Below the pieces are notes generated by a model. That model was not told where the DNA came from, made no database searches, and saw only the letters and a program-made list of their open reading frames with translations. A stretch of DNA of 64,000 nt from CAZOLI01 sp964580675 (GTDB taxonomy: Bacteria; Planctomycetota; MHYJ01; CAYXQY01): the NCBI GenBank assembly GCA_964580675.1, contig CAZOLI010000010.1, forward strand, positions 26,122 through 90,121, in the 5' to 3' direction. A program made the position numbers and the translations under genes. This document shows, piece after piece, positions 42,906 to 51,761 of this stretch (positions within the stretch are counted from its first letter, which is position 1; each line of letters opens with the position of its first letter).

Positions 42906-43664
42906 TCAGGTTCCCTCTGCTCCGGATCCCCCGGGTGCCCTGACGTTCAACATGTCCTGTAGTTTTCGCCTTGCCTTGTCCTGTCCTTGAGATATCTGGA
43001 ATCCAACCTCACGAATTTTTTCGTCCGGCGTCTGTTCCTGGAAAATTTTCCGAACCTGGACCTCGAACGGATCTTCTTCTCCTTCCAGTTCCACGAGGAA
43101 TTCGCGGTCGCCTGTGTTCTTGAAGAATTCGTGAAACTGCTTCATCCTGTCGGGGTTGTTTTCGTTCGGTTCGGTGAGCATGCCAAGCGGATTCAGCGAC
43201 ACCGCGCGACAGGTCAGGGAATCGTCGTCCTCGTCCAGTTTTAGTTCACACTCAACAGTGGTTCGACGAAAGTCTTCCTTTAACTTTTCGTATCGGGCCT
43301 TGCGAATTTCGCACATCGTCTCCACCGCGGAAAGCACCTGATTGATCCGCACCGGTTTTTTGATAATTACTTCCGGTTCGCATTTTTTGATGTGTTCGTC
43401 CTCCTTGGAGGTGATGATGCCGAGGGGGATATATTTTTTCCATTCACTTCCTTCAATGATGTACCGTCTGACGTTTTGTGCTTCCTCCGGTGACTCCACG
43501 TCGACGAAGAGCAGGTCGAACAGACCGGTGCCGAGCTTTTTCAGGGACGTGGTCCAGTTTGTTCCAATGGACACACGATAATCACCCCCGAGCAAAATGC
43601 TCTTTACAAGGTAACAGGTTCGTTGATAAGGATCGGTTATTAGGACGTTTTTCTGTTCGGTCAT
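42906..43664 (-). CDS. Receiver-like domain fused to PilZ domain
   Basis: The frame is open far upstream, but only from the ATG at 43664 does the product look like a protein; the longer form would overlap the divergent gene's promoter. The 252-residue product begins with a receiver-like fold (about 1-120; LITDPYQRT, then LLFVDVESPEE with Asp near 56, and IIKKPVRIN with the Lys). The first acidic pair is reduced to one Asp. A PilZ-like domain follows (about 125-230; TVECELKL, SLNPLGMLTEPNE). Its arginine motif is weak (FRRTTVE). It may link a phospho- or other signal to c-di-GMP output. Confidence 0.75.
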   Translation of the reverse strand: MTEQKNVLITDPYQRTCYLVKSILLGGDYRVSIGTNWTTSLKKLGTGLFDLLFVDVESPEEAQNVRRYIIEGSEWKKYIPLGIITSKEDEHIKKCEPEVIIKKPVRINQVLSAVETMCEIRKARYEKLKEDFRRTTVECELKLDEDDDSLTCRAVSLNPLGMLTEPNENNPDRMKQFHEFFKNTGDREFLVELEGEEDPFEVQVRKIFQEQTPDEKIREVGFQISQGQDKARRKLQDMLNVRAPGGSGAEGT

Positions 43665-43858
43665 GTTTTTGTTCCGTGAATTTCTTTTCCTGTCTATCTC
43701 GGTTATCGGGGATTGGGGGAACGGTTCTTCAATTTCATGGTGCTTAGCTCGTATAGAGCCGGTATAGAGGGTGATTCGGTGAGATTGAGGTCCGATAAGA
43801 TAATGCGCCGGGATGCGGCAGGCGGTTTGTTCGTTCGGGAAGGGCCGTCGGGATCGTT

Positions 43859-43889
43859 TTGTTTTCCTCGGTGCCACCTCTGTTATAAT
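43859..43889 (+). promoter_or_regulatory. Predicted promoter of the coiled-coil gene
   Basis: A perfect -10 TATAAT (43884-43889) with a modest -35 TTGTTT (43859-43864) and a 19-bp spacer. The start near 43896 gives a leader of about 35 nt to the ATG at 43931. Confidence 0.45.
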
Positions 43890-43930
43890 ATATATTTGGT
43901 GTCGTAATTGAGCTTTTTTCTTATCGGACG

Positions 43931-45127
43931 ATGACCGAACAAACCAACCCGAAGGATCGTTCGGAGGACGAGGAGCAAAACAGGCGGGCGGAATCGGTGC
44001 AGGCCGAGCACTCTGAGACGGGATCCAATGACGACGATGCGGGGGATCCTGTGGACGTTCCCCGAACCGGTAACGAGCCTTCAACGACGACGAATTCCTC
44101 CTCCTGGAATGCCTTTCTTTCGCGTGTTGTCGGCGTGTTCCGGGCGGGCTTCGCCTGGTTTTACCGACGTGGTTATCTTCTTTACCTGTACTGGCGTCTT
44201 CACCGTCGTAAGAAAAAACGGGACCGTCTGCTGGAACAAATCGGTCAACGAATCATTGATCTGGATCTTGCGTTTGATGAGCCGGAGATCGAGGAGGAGC
44301 TGCAGCGGCTCGAAAGGGAGGAGGAAGAAATAAACCAGAAAATAAACGAACTGGAGGACGAGATCCAGGCGACGGAGGAGGAAAAAGAAGAGGTGCGCCA
44401 GCGTTACGAAAAAGACGTGGAATCCATCGAAAAAAAGAAGGAACCACTTCGTGAGAAAAAGAAATTAAACGAAGTTTCACTGGAGCGGGCACGGAAACAG
44501 CTGGAAAAACTGAACGAAAAAAAGACCCGAATCGAACAGCGGAAGAAAAACCGGAACTCCTCCCGCGGGGAGCCGGATCTTGCACCGGCCGGTGCGGGTT
44601 CGGGAACCGGTTCGGAGGCGGAAGAGGATCGATCGGACCCGGAGAAAGAAGAAGAGGATCGGGAACAGATATCTGATGATATCGACCGGGTGGAGGAGGA
44701 ACTCGAGGAACTTCGGGAAAAGCGTGAGAAACTTGATGAACGCATGGATCGGGTGGAGCGTCAGAAACGGTCCCACCGGAAAAAAATGAAACGGGATCTC
44801 CGCAACCTGGATGCCAAGATTAAGAACCGTGAGAACCGGATACGACAGCTGGAACGTGACCTGGACTCCATCGCCGAACACAAGAGAAATTACGCAAGGG
44901 ATCTGGGCCGGGCCATCGTGGAAAATGGTCCGGCCCACGCGCAGATCGAAAAATACACCCGGCGGTTGAGTCGGACCGAATCACAGATTGAACGTGTAAA
45001 CCGGCGACTGGACGAGTTACAGGTGCAAATTGAGGAAATGGATGGATTCCGCCTGTTGTTCTTCTTCCTGTTCTGGGTGTTCCTTGTGACCGGGTTTGTT
45101 GCCGGTTACATATATTTGTCCGGGTAA
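43931..45127 (+). CDS. Coiled-coil protein with C-terminal membrane anchor
   Basis: The 398-residue protein has an acidic, Asn/Ser-rich head (1-60), then an amphipathic or membrane-like segment with many aromatics (about 65-90; FYRRGYLLYLYWRLH). Two long coiled coils follow (about 94-213 and 240-372) joined by a Gly/Ala linker, and a hydrophobic helix at the very end (about 374-396). The end helix makes it a tail-anchored protein. It may act as a spacer or tether in the envelope. No family recognised; the high Glu/Arg/Lys content makes weak matches to myosin-like proteins meaningless. The next gene also encodes a membrane protein. Confidence 0.8.
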   Translation: MTEQTNPKDRSEDEEQNRRAESVQAEHSETGSNDDDAGDPVDVPRTGNEPSTTTNSSSWNAFLSRVVGVFRAGFAWFYRRGYLLYLYWRLHRRKKKRDRLLEQIGQRIIDLDLAFDEPEIEEELQRLEREEEEINQKINELEDEIQATEEEKEEVRQRYEKDVESIEKKKEPLREKKKLNEVSLERARKQLEKLNEKKTRIEQRKKNRNSSRGEPDLAPAGAGSGTGSEAEEDRSDPEKEEEDREQISDDIDRVEEELEELREKREKLDERMDRVERQKRSHRKKMKRDLRNLDAKIKNRENRIRQLERDLDSIAEHKRNYARDLGRAIVENGPAHAQIEKYTRRLSRTESQIERVNRRLDELQVQIEEMDGFRLLFFFLFWVFLVTGFVAGYIYLSG

Positions 45128-45140
45128 TTTTCTGCTTTGC

Positions 45141-45169
45141 TGGAACCGATCCGGGTCTATGTATATAAT
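45141..45169 (+). promoter_or_regulatory. Predicted promoter of the zinc-ribbon membrane protein gene
   Basis: -10 TATAAT (45164-45169) is perfect; the -35 TGGAAC (45141-45146) at 17 bp is weak. The start near 45176 leaves about 48 nt to the ATG at 45224. Confidence 0.4.
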
Positions 45170-45223
45170 ATACGCACAGGAAAAGAAGTTATTGTCTTTT
45201 TGCACCGATCCGGAGATACGGGC

Positions 45224-45886
45224 ATGACCAATCAGAGTCGCGTGAGAAATCGAATTTACCGGGATTGTTCCTGCGGGAACACCCTTTCCATTCCACCGAA
45301 CAAGCGAGGGGAACACGTATTCTGTCTCGAATGCGGAAGCCGGTTGGTTGCTCTGGAACCGGAAACCCTGGAGACGCTTGAAGAGAAGCGGTCCCGGGGG
45401 TTGGAGCGACACATTCAGTCCATATCTCTCTGGCTGGCCGTTTCCGGATTAATAATGGGTATTGTCGGGGTCTTCTTTCTGTTAAAAAAAGACATCACGG
45501 TGACCGTTTCTCCCGTACTGGAAACAAAGGGCGGAGGGGCGTTAATGATGATTATGGCCGGATTTCTGTTCTGGCTTGCACCGAACGTGGCCAACCACCG
45601 GGACTGGTCACGCACGATTACGCTGGTTGTTCTCTCGGCCCTGACGGTTCTTATTGTGGCGGGTATGGCCATGAATTATCTTCAGATTACCGTTGTCTCC
45701 GTCGGGATTCTCGTCTGGAATGCCCTTGTGATCGGGCTCCTTTACCCCGAGGAAACAGGAGAACTGTTTACAGATGATTACCGGGAATTAATGACCGCTG
45801 ATCCACCGTCTCTTCTTCACTCCCTCGGAAGTTTCCTTTTCTGGATCCCGGTGGTAATCGCCGTTCTTGAAATTTTCATAAGGTGA
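45224..45886 (+). CDS. Zinc-ribbon membrane protein of unknown function
   Basis: The ATG at 45224 has GGAG 9 nt upstream and starts just before the first Cys pair, so I prefer it to an upstream in-frame codon. The 220-residue product has an N-terminal zinc ribbon (about 14-40: Cys-X-Cys in CSCG, then CLECG), a short linker, and about five membrane helices (starting near 65, 95, 125, 150 and 200). This is a common plan for bacterial membrane proteins of unknown function whose ribbon faces the cytoplasm. It follows the tail-anchored coiled-coil gene by 97 bp. Confidence 0.8.
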   Translation: MTNQSRVRNRIYRDCSCGNTLSIPPNKRGEHVFCLECGSRLVALEPETLETLEEKRSRGLERHIQSISLWLAVSGLIMGIVGVFFLLKKDITVTVSPVLETKGGGALMMIMAGFLFWLAPNVANHRDWSRTITLVVLSALTVLIVAGMAMNYLQITVVSVGILVWNALVIGLLYPEETGELFTDDYRELMTADPPSLLHSLGSFLFWIPVVIAVLEIFIR

Positions 45887-46019
45887 ACCTGCAGCGGTTC
45901 CCGGATACTGGTTTCCTCCGATGGATTTACCAGTTTGTCGAGCAGGTTCTCAAACCCATTCATTCAGGTCTTCTCGTTGGTGGCCTGCTGCCGTGAACAA
46001 TCGTGATCACCTTTCGGAT

Positions 46020-46985
46020 ATGGAAAATCAGGTAGCCGGATCGTTCATCGGAACTTTTGTTGGGGATGCTCTTGGCATGCCCGTTGAGGGATGGCCGGCC
46101 GAACGAATTCAGCAGGAGTTCGAAACCCTCGACCGGATGCTGGATGCTCGACTCGGGACCGGAACATTTACCGATGACACCCAGATGATGGTCGCCACCG
46201 CCCGGTCGATTCTGGCGTGTGATGGAATCGATGCAAACCACATGGCCAAATCGTTTCTCGATCATTATGACCGGCGACGAGGATATGGATCCGGCACGAC
46301 GCAGGTATTTCAAAAATGGCGTCGCGGGGCGGATGTTGAGGAGGCTTCGAGTGAAATCTTTGATGGGGGATCTTTTGGAAACGGTGGATCGATGCGGATT
46401 GCTCCGGTCGGGATTCTGTACGGAACGGACCCCGAACAACTTCAACCGGCGATTCGAACCGCCTGTGGCATTACGCACGCCCATCCACTCGGGCTCGGGG
46501 GAAGCTTTCTGCAGGCTCGCTCGGTGGGTATGGCGTTTGATGGACCGGATCCGGCGAAAACGACACGGTGGGTGAACGAACTCCGGGAGCATCACCCGGA
46601 GACGTTTGATCAGAATGGTGAACTCGTGAACAGGTTAAACGAGATGCAGCACCTTATTGAAGCGGAGGACGGGCCCGCGGATCCCGCAGAAGTGGCCCGG
46701 TGTCTGGGCTGTACGAGTAAAGCGTTTGAGTCCGTCCCCGCCGCCATTTATTCATTCCTCGAACACCCTGATTCTTTTCGGGAGGCCGTCGTTTACGCCG
46801 TGAGCGTCGGCGGCGACACCGATACAATTGGGGCGATGACCGGGGCTATCGCCGGGGCGTGTCACGGCGTCCGGGCCGTTCCGGATCGGTGGTGGAACAG
46901 GCTTGAGAATGGCGAGGACGGTCGCGATGATATTCTGGAACTGTCCGTGGAATTTGCCAATTTCGTTTCCCGGACGGATAACTAA
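46020..46985 (+). CDS. ADP-ribosylglycohydrolase family protein (DraG/ARH type)
   Basis: I start at the ATG at 46020, where family similarity begins (ENQVAGSFIGTFVGDALGMP); 33 upstream codons look non-coding. The 321-residue product has the binuclear Mg signatures: GDALGMPVEG, FTDDTQMM (metal-binding Asp pair) and GGDTDTIGAMTGAIAGA. These enzymes remove ADP-ribose from Arg, Ser or other residues, or from nucleic acids. No ADP-ribosyltransferase or nitrogenase gene is next to it, so its target is unknown. It ends convergent with an MFS gene 95 bp away. Confidence 0.92.
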   Translation: MENQVAGSFIGTFVGDALGMPVEGWPAERIQQEFETLDRMLDARLGTGTFTDDTQMMVATARSILACDGIDANHMAKSFLDHYDRRRGYGSGTTQVFQKWRRGADVEEASSEIFDGGSFGNGGSMRIAPVGILYGTDPEQLQPAIRTACGITHAHPLGLGGSFLQARSVGMAFDGPDPAKTTRWVNELREHHPETFDQNGELVNRLNEMQHLIEAEDGPADPAEVARCLGCTSKAFESVPAAIYSFLEHPDSFREAVVYAVSVGGDTDTIGAMTGAIAGACHGVRAVPDRWWNRLENGEDGRDDILELSVEFANFVSRTDN

Positions 46986-47079
46986 ATTCCGGGTTTCGGT
47001 CGGAATCGGGTGAACCTGTTCCTGCGCCGGCGGCTGTACAGAAAACCGCTCCATACCTCCCTTCCACGTGAGGTGAGAT

Positions 47080-48309
47080 TTAACGGATCGCCTTTGCAAG
47101 GCCGTACCAGGAGAGGAAGAAAGCGGCGATGACCGAGCCCACGGCGGCCATCAATATATATTCCACGGGGACATCCAGATCCAGGAGCCATCCCAGGAAG
47201 AACGGACAGGTCGCCGTGCCGAGTACGGCCAGTGAGGAATAAAGGGATCGAACGGTGCCCAGAACCTCCGTATCGTATACCTCCGCCCAGAGTGCGGATT
47301 TCAGAGTCCCCCCCGCTCCCAACGTTACCCCGAGAAGACCTAGATACAGGAACGCGGACCAGTTTCCCGGATGAAGATACGCGGTCACCAATCCACCGCC
47401 GAGTGGAAGAAGATAAAGGGGAAATAACCGTCGGGCACTCCAGCGATCAATGGCTGGTCCTGAAAGCAATGAAAAGGCAATGCGACCCACCGCGAACGAC
47501 ACAAAAGCCGTGGCCATTAACTCACGGGTCCAGCCGAACTGTTCTGCGATTCGAACCTGAAAAAGAAGCAGGCCGGTAATCCAGAATCCCGGCAGGATGG
47601 CCGCAGGTGCAAGAAACCAGAACCGGGCCTCGCACATAAAACGAAGAAGTTGTTCATTTCCATCACCTCCCGGGTTCGTTGTCTCTTTACTGCTTTTCTC
47701 CGGGGTTTTCGATGGAATTTCGGTTGCGAAAGAGGTGTTCCCGAGCATCAGGAGGAGAAGTGGAAGGAATATTACACCGATGCCGCCACCGATCACACCC
47801 CATGTTATTCGCCAGGTTATGTAGGAAAGCAGACCGGTTACGAGAAGAGGAAGGAGTCCTTCCCCAATAGGATGTCCCAGGTTCACGAGACTGAGAGCTT
47901 TCCCCCGTCCTGATTGATAGTGTCGGGCGATGGAGGTTTTGGCCGTATGGCTTGAAAGGCCCTGACCGGTAAGGCGGAGCAGGAACAAACCGACAAACAA
48001 CACTGCAACGTGGAGGGAAAACGCAACCAAAAAGGAAGCCCCCATGAGGCCAAGAGCAACCATGAAGGTGTACGTTTTCAGCCGGGTCCTATCGATCCAG
48101 GCCCCCAGATACGGAAGGGACACAGCACTGCCAAGCGTGGCCAGGGAGTAGAGTGTGCCGAATGATGTGCTTGAAAGTGAGAAAGCCTCCTGAAAATTAG
48201 GGACGAAGAGCGAAATAAGAAAGGTTTGTCCGAAGCTGGAGATAAAGGCGAAGGTTATGCCAAAGGAAATAATTCGTTTCTCGCGTACGGCGAATTTAAA
48301 GAATTCCAT
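47080..48309 (-). CDS. MFS transporter
   Basis: The 409-residue protein has about 12 membrane helices and a central charged loop rich in Ser, Glu and Asn (about 190-220). The loop 2-3 motif is YLGAWIDRTRLKTY. The 100-130 segment includes LRLTGQGLSSHTAKTSIARHYQSGRGKALS, typical of monocarboxylate or oxalate-type and related MFS members. The substrate cannot be set. The closest general type is the 12-helix antiporter/uniporter group. It stands alone, with a 266-bp upstream gap (48310-48575) that holds no other feature. Confidence 0.85.
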   Translation of the reverse strand: MEFFKFAVREKRIISFGITFAFISSFGQTFLISLFVPNFQEAFSLSSTSFGTLYSLATLGSAVSLPYLGAWIDRTRLKTYTFMVALGLMGASFLVAFSLHVAVLFVGLFLLRLTGQGLSSHTAKTSIARHYQSGRGKALSLVNLGHPIGEGLLPLLVTGLLSYITWRITWGVIGGGIGVIFLPLLLLMLGNTSFATEIPSKTPEKSSKETTNPGGDGNEQLLRFMCEARFWFLAPAAILPGFWITGLLLFQVRIAEQFGWTRELMATAFVSFAVGRIAFSLLSGPAIDRWSARRLFPLYLLPLGGGLVTAYLHPGNWSAFLYLGLLGVTLGAGGTLKSALWAEVYDTEVLGTVRSLYSSLAVLGTATCPFFLGWLLDLDVPVEYILMAAVGSVIAAFFLSWYGLAKAIR

Positions 48310-48575
48310 TGTAAAACCTCTCTTGATTCGAAGGCCCCAAAACGGGATCTGGAAAAATGGCGTGGGAAGGGCCCTTCCGACAAACGTACGGATCTGCTCA
48401 TGTTTTGTCGGTATCGGCGTCCGGAGGGGAGGACAGCTAACTACCTACATGGAAAGGCCTTTGGAAACTTTTGGTTGTCAAAGTCGACTTCATTCGAGTT
48501 CGTCACGATCGTAGTTGATCTCAACCTCGATCTGGTTCCGTCCCGCCGTAATGCGCCGGACGCCGGCCGGGCGGT

Positions 48576-48917
48576 CTACACCGGGTGGTCGAAGGACTGA
48601 AACTCGATGGTTCGTCCCTCGGGATCCTCGGCGAAGAACCGGTAGATCTGGTACTTCTCTACGGGTTCTGGTTTTTCCATCGCGATGTCTTTCAGTTTTT
48701 CGTACGTCTCGTCGACGGCCTCCCGGTTATCGTAGACGAACGTGATGATGCCGTTCTTTTCCACCTCTGAGCGGGAGCAGAAGCCCAGGAGAAGATTCTC
48801 GAATTCCAGCACCGTACAATCGGCCTGCTCGAGCCACGTGGTCATGCCTACCCGTTCCCGATAGAATTCCACGACCTCTGATCGATTCTGTGTCGCCAAA
48901 AACACAATGCCGTTCAT
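48576..48917 (-). CDS. VOC-family (glyoxalase/bleomycin resistance) protein
   Basis: The 113-residue single-domain protein has the paired beta-alpha-beta-beta-beta modules of the vicinal oxygen chelate superfamily. The end is conserved: RFFAEDPEGRTIEFQSFDHP, with a metal-ligand Glu in IEFQ. At this length two copies would form a dimer. The starting His ligand expected in strand 1 is not evident (GIVFLATQNRSEVVEFY), so metal binding may be partial or the protein may be a binding protein. Substrate unknown. Divergent from nothing; the next gene is a deacetylase on the same strand 113 bp away. Confidence 0.87.
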   Translation of the reverse strand: MNGIVFLATQNRSEVVEFYRERVGMTTWLEQADCTVLEFENLLLGFCSRSEVEKNGIITFVYDNREAVDETYEKLKDIAMEKPEPVEKYQIYRFFAEDPEGRTIEFQSFDHPV

Positions 48918-49030
48918 CCGGTCACCTCATCATGAAAATGAAAAAATCAGGAGGGATCGTGCGCGCAAGAGAATCGTATCGTTGCATTTATCATAGTCGG
49001 GTGAGTCGCCCCGGTCAATGACCTGAGGCT

Positions 49031-49963
49031 TCACATAGTACCACTGGCCTCGCCGTGGGGAAAGCGATTGCAGTCGTACCGGGGAAGCTGAAGGGGTTGG
49101 TTCTGGAGGTCCGAATGTTGAATGTCTTCCGGCTTTACGATGAAGGACCAGTCACATCCTGTTTCTCTCAGCACCTCCAGTGTTACCTGATTGTAGGCAT
49201 GCTCCTTGCCGTACGGATAGCAAAAGGTACGTTCGGGCAGGGGCCCGAGCATGTCCTCAAGCACCTGAAACGACGTCTGGATTTCTTCCTTCTGCCGTTC
49301 TTGATCGAGCTTTGACAGCACGGGATGGTTGACGGTGTGAGCACCAAATGTCATGCCTTCCCCGGCCATTTCCCGAATCTGTTCGGGGGTCATGTAATAC
49401 GTCATCGGATCCATCTCAGGACCGTTTAGTTCCTCAAATAAGGCATCCAGCAGATCCCGTTGCTGATGGTCCGCCACGTACATGTTCAGAATTTTCTTTG
49501 CTTCCTTCGTGGCCCGGTCGTCGTCGAATTCCCGGTACGCTTTTCGGAAAGCGTCCACGTCCCGGTACGGCAGCTGCTCCTCCGTGACGATTTCGACCGT
49601 GGTATCCAGAAGTTCCCTGCCTCCTGTTTCTCCGAGGAGGAGATGAATGCGGTGGACGTCAAGCAATTGATCTTTGTGGTACGGTGCCGCCGGCACGTAA
49701 AAAACCCCCCAGAGACCCCGTTTTTTGAGTTCCGGAAAGACGAACTCGTAATGATCGCGAAACCCGTCGTCGAAAGTCAGAACCGCTCCCTCCGGAATCT
49801 TACTTCTGTTTCCGTGAATCAGGTCCCGGAACGTCGAGCGAGAAACGAATCCGTGTTCCTCCGCAAGGTAATCGAGCTGCCGCCGAAAATCATTCACGTC
49901 CAGGTAATAGTAATCCGGCTTTTGCCTCCCCTCCCGGACGTAGTGATACATGACGGAGATCAT
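49031..49963 (-). CDS. Polysaccharide deacetylase (NodB homology domain)
   Basis: The 310-residue protein has the NodB fold: TFDDGFRDHYE with the catalytic Asp pair, and HTVNHPVLS with the metal His residues (about 212-216). A later CYPYGKEHAYNQVT and final strands complete it. CE4 enzymes remove N-acetyl groups from glycans such as peptidoglycan, chitin-like or capsule sugars. It has no signal peptide, so it may act on a nucleotide sugar or lipid-linked sugar in the cytoplasm. It overlaps the formyltransferase gene by 4 bp, pointing to one pathway: deacetylation, then formylation of the freed amine. Confidence 0.9.
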   Translation of the reverse strand: MISVMYHYVREGRQKPDYYYLDVNDFRRQLDYLAEEHGFVSRSTFRDLIHGNRSKIPEGAVLTFDDGFRDHYEFVFPELKKRGLWGVFYVPAAPYHKDQLLDVHRIHLLLGETGGRELLDTTVEIVTEEQLPYRDVDAFRKAYREFDDDRATKEAKKILNMYVADHQQRDLLDALFEELNGPEMDPMTYYMTPEQIREMAGEGMTFGAHTVNHPVLSKLDQERQKEEIQTSFQVLEDMLGPLPERTFCYPYGKEHAYNQVTLEVLRETGCDWSFIVKPEDIQHSDLQNQPLQLPRYDCNRFPHGEASGTM

Positions 49964-50823
49964 GGTTCCATCCGGAATTCGGATGACGGGATAAGTTCCG
50001 CTTCATCTATTACGGGGTGTTTTACGATCGGCACCTGCTCCACTCGCTCCTCCTGTTCCTCCAGGTACGTTTCGACCATCCCTTCCTCAAAATTTTCGTA
50101 CATCTTCCGGGTGGCTTCGTCGGAGTAATCGGCCTTCCGGTAATAATGTTCGTTGTCCGGTTCCGGGGGTTGTTCAACGGAGTGCAATTCATCGAATTGA
50201 CGGGCCAATTCGGGATATACATTGGCGACGTCCGAAATCAGCCGGTTGCCGATCTGGTGCGGTCCGTCCCCCGGATAAACGCGGGCACGGAGTTGATGTA
50301 TGATTTCACCGGTGTCCACACCCTCGTCAATATGCATAAAAGTGGCCCCGACGTATTCCGGCTCCCTGTTCACCAGGGGCCAGAAATTGGTGCCCGTCCC
50401 ACGGTAATACGGAGATAGGCCCAGATGAACGTTCAGGAAGTTGCCCATGTAATGGTCAAGCAATGGATCCTTTATCAGGGAGCACCCGTACGCCACGAGC
50501 AGGTCCGGGTCCAGTTCCCTGATCTGTTCGTAATACTTCCGGTTGTTTATGGAGCCCCCTTCAATCTGCACCGGCTCACTGTGGTCCGGGGCCAGGCGAT
50601 CAAAGGAGCCAAAGAAATCGTACTCCGAACGGGCTCGCCGTCGGAAGTGGTCTATTTTCGTTTTGTTGCCTTCCTCTATTGCATTTTTGAGCCGGTGGAA
50701 GGTACCTCCGAAGTCCTCGCAGTACGTTCGAAGAACCTCCACCCCATCCGTCAGCCCGAATACCTTCCGCATGAATCGGTGCCGGACGGAATTGCTTGTC
50801 AGTATGACGATTTCCGTTGTCAT
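49960..50823 (-). CDS. Formyltransferase family protein (predicted sugar N-formyltransferase)
   Basis: The ATG at 50823 has GGAGGG about 9 nt upstream and begins the Rossmann strand TEIVILTSN; 28 upstream codons are not credible. The 287-residue product has the formyltransferase core block NVHLGLSPYYRGTGTNFWPL with the catalytic His (Asn-X-His) and the Asp in IDEGVDTGEII. Family members use N10-formyltetrahydrofolate to formylate methionyl-tRNA, purine intermediates or UDP/dTDP amino sugars. The tail lacks the Fmt tRNA-binding domain, and the coupled deacetylase favours an aminosugar substrate for O-antigen or glycan synthesis. Its cytoplasmic location fits. Confidence 0.85.
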   Translation of the reverse strand: MTTEIVILTSNSVRHRFMRKVFGLTDGVEVLRTYCEDFGGTFHRLKNAIEEGNKTKIDHFRRRARSEYDFFGSFDRLAPDHSEPVQIEGGSINNRKYYEQIRELDPDLLVAYGCSLIKDPLLDHYMGNFLNVHLGLSPYYRGTGTNFWPLVNREPEYVGATFMHIDEGVDTGEIIHQLRARVYPGDGPHQIGNRLISDVANVYPELARQFDELHSVEQPPEPDNEHYYRKADYSDEATRKMYENFEEGMVETYLEEQEERVEQVPIVKHPVIDEAELIPSSEFRMEP

Positions 50824-51146
50824 ATTTTCGCTCCCTCCGCTTAACGCTTTCTGAAGAGAGTCAACCGGGTTTGAGTTATACTGGTCGAGCGACGGTTTGT
50901 TTTGCAATGTAATTCAATCGATCAAAACGAACATTTTCTTGAAAGACCTGTTGAATTATTGGTTCGCAGACATTCCGTTCGGTTCGGGGCTTTCAACCGT
51001 TTGTTTTGGGGGCCTATCAACGATATTTGCTGGTGCTCTGGTTGTTCTGTGCATTTTCTTTGCGTTATCATCGAGAGGAGATCCACGGTTGGTGGTGTTC
51101 GGATGAGTGAGGGGTTTTGTTCCTTCTCGTGTTCTGGGTGGATTGT
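50824..51146. other. Divergent intergenic region, 323 bp
   Basis: Separates the formyltransferase (minus) from the GGQ-domain gene (plus). A plausible plus-strand pair TTGTTC, 18 bp, TATCAT sits near 51035-51060, and a minus-strand TATAAC lies near 50880. Neither is strong. No RNA gene or ORF of note. Confidence 0.4.
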
Positions 51147-51701
51147 ATGGGTGCGTATCTTTCGGCGTCGGACGTTGAATTTGAGACGATGCGATCGGGT
51201 GGACCGGGGGGACAGCACGGGGACCGGCGTGCCACGGCGGTCCGGCTCCGGGTGGCCATTTCGGATCTGGACCTGTCGGAACGCGAGCAGGATTGGGTGC
51301 GTGAGCACCTTCCCCCGAGGAACAAAACGAAGGACGGGGAATTACTTGTCCGCCAGGGCGGATCTCGATCACAGAAACGAAACCGGAAGGATGCACTGGA
51401 GGTGGCGAACGAGGAAATTGAAAAGGCCATCGAGAAGGGCAGGCGTGAGCAGGAGGAGGAACAGCACAAAAAGCGCATTCGCCGTCGGAAACGCCGGTCG
51501 GGTTCGGACGGTGACGGCTCGTCCACGAATCGCCAAGAGGAGCGTCAGAAACGGTTTCGTTCGGAGTCCACGGGCGATCTGCTGGAACGTGCCCGGCGAG
51601 CGGATCCGGAGCGGATGAAGGAACTGCTGGGGGAAGAGGAAGAACCGAAGGAAGCCGACGGGGAGGACAGTGAGGAAGACGAAGAAACGGCGTCCTCCTG
51701 A
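51147..51701 (+). CDS. ArfB-like peptidyl-tRNA hydrolase (GGQ domain) with long acidic tail
   Basis: I start at the ATG at 51147, next to the first strand; a TTG 30 bp upstream is less likely. The 184-residue product carries the catalytic GGQ at 21-23 in RSGGPGGQHGDRRAT, followed by the class I release-factor fold and QKRNRKDALEVAN. The segment after GGQ differs from the usual PGGQ(H/N)VNK: it reads HGDRR, so the His/Asn-Val-Asn-Lys contact is replaced. ArfB normally frees stalled ribosomes using a short basic tail in the mRNA channel. Here a basic stretch (RRRKRR, about 113-124) is followed by 60 acidic residues. This is unusual and may control activity. Confidence 0.82.
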   Translation: MGAYLSASDVEFETMRSGGPGGQHGDRRATAVRLRVAISDLDLSEREQDWVREHLPPRNKTKDGELLVRQGGSRSQKRNRKDALEVANEEIEKAIEKGRREQEEEQHKKRIRRRKRRSGSDGDGSSTNRQEERQKRFRSESTGDLLERARRADPERMKELLGEEEEPKEADGEDSEEDEETASS

Positions 51702-51761
51702 TCGGAGGAAACGGAGGGGTTGTGTCGATTCAAATCGGAAATCGTCATTCCCGACATCATC

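Noticed and set aside
43665..44084. Upstream extension of the REC-PilZ frame
   Set aside because: The extension would overlap the promoter and start of the divergent coiled-coil gene and has Arg/Pro-rich non-protein-like sequence; the receiver begins at the ATG at 43664.
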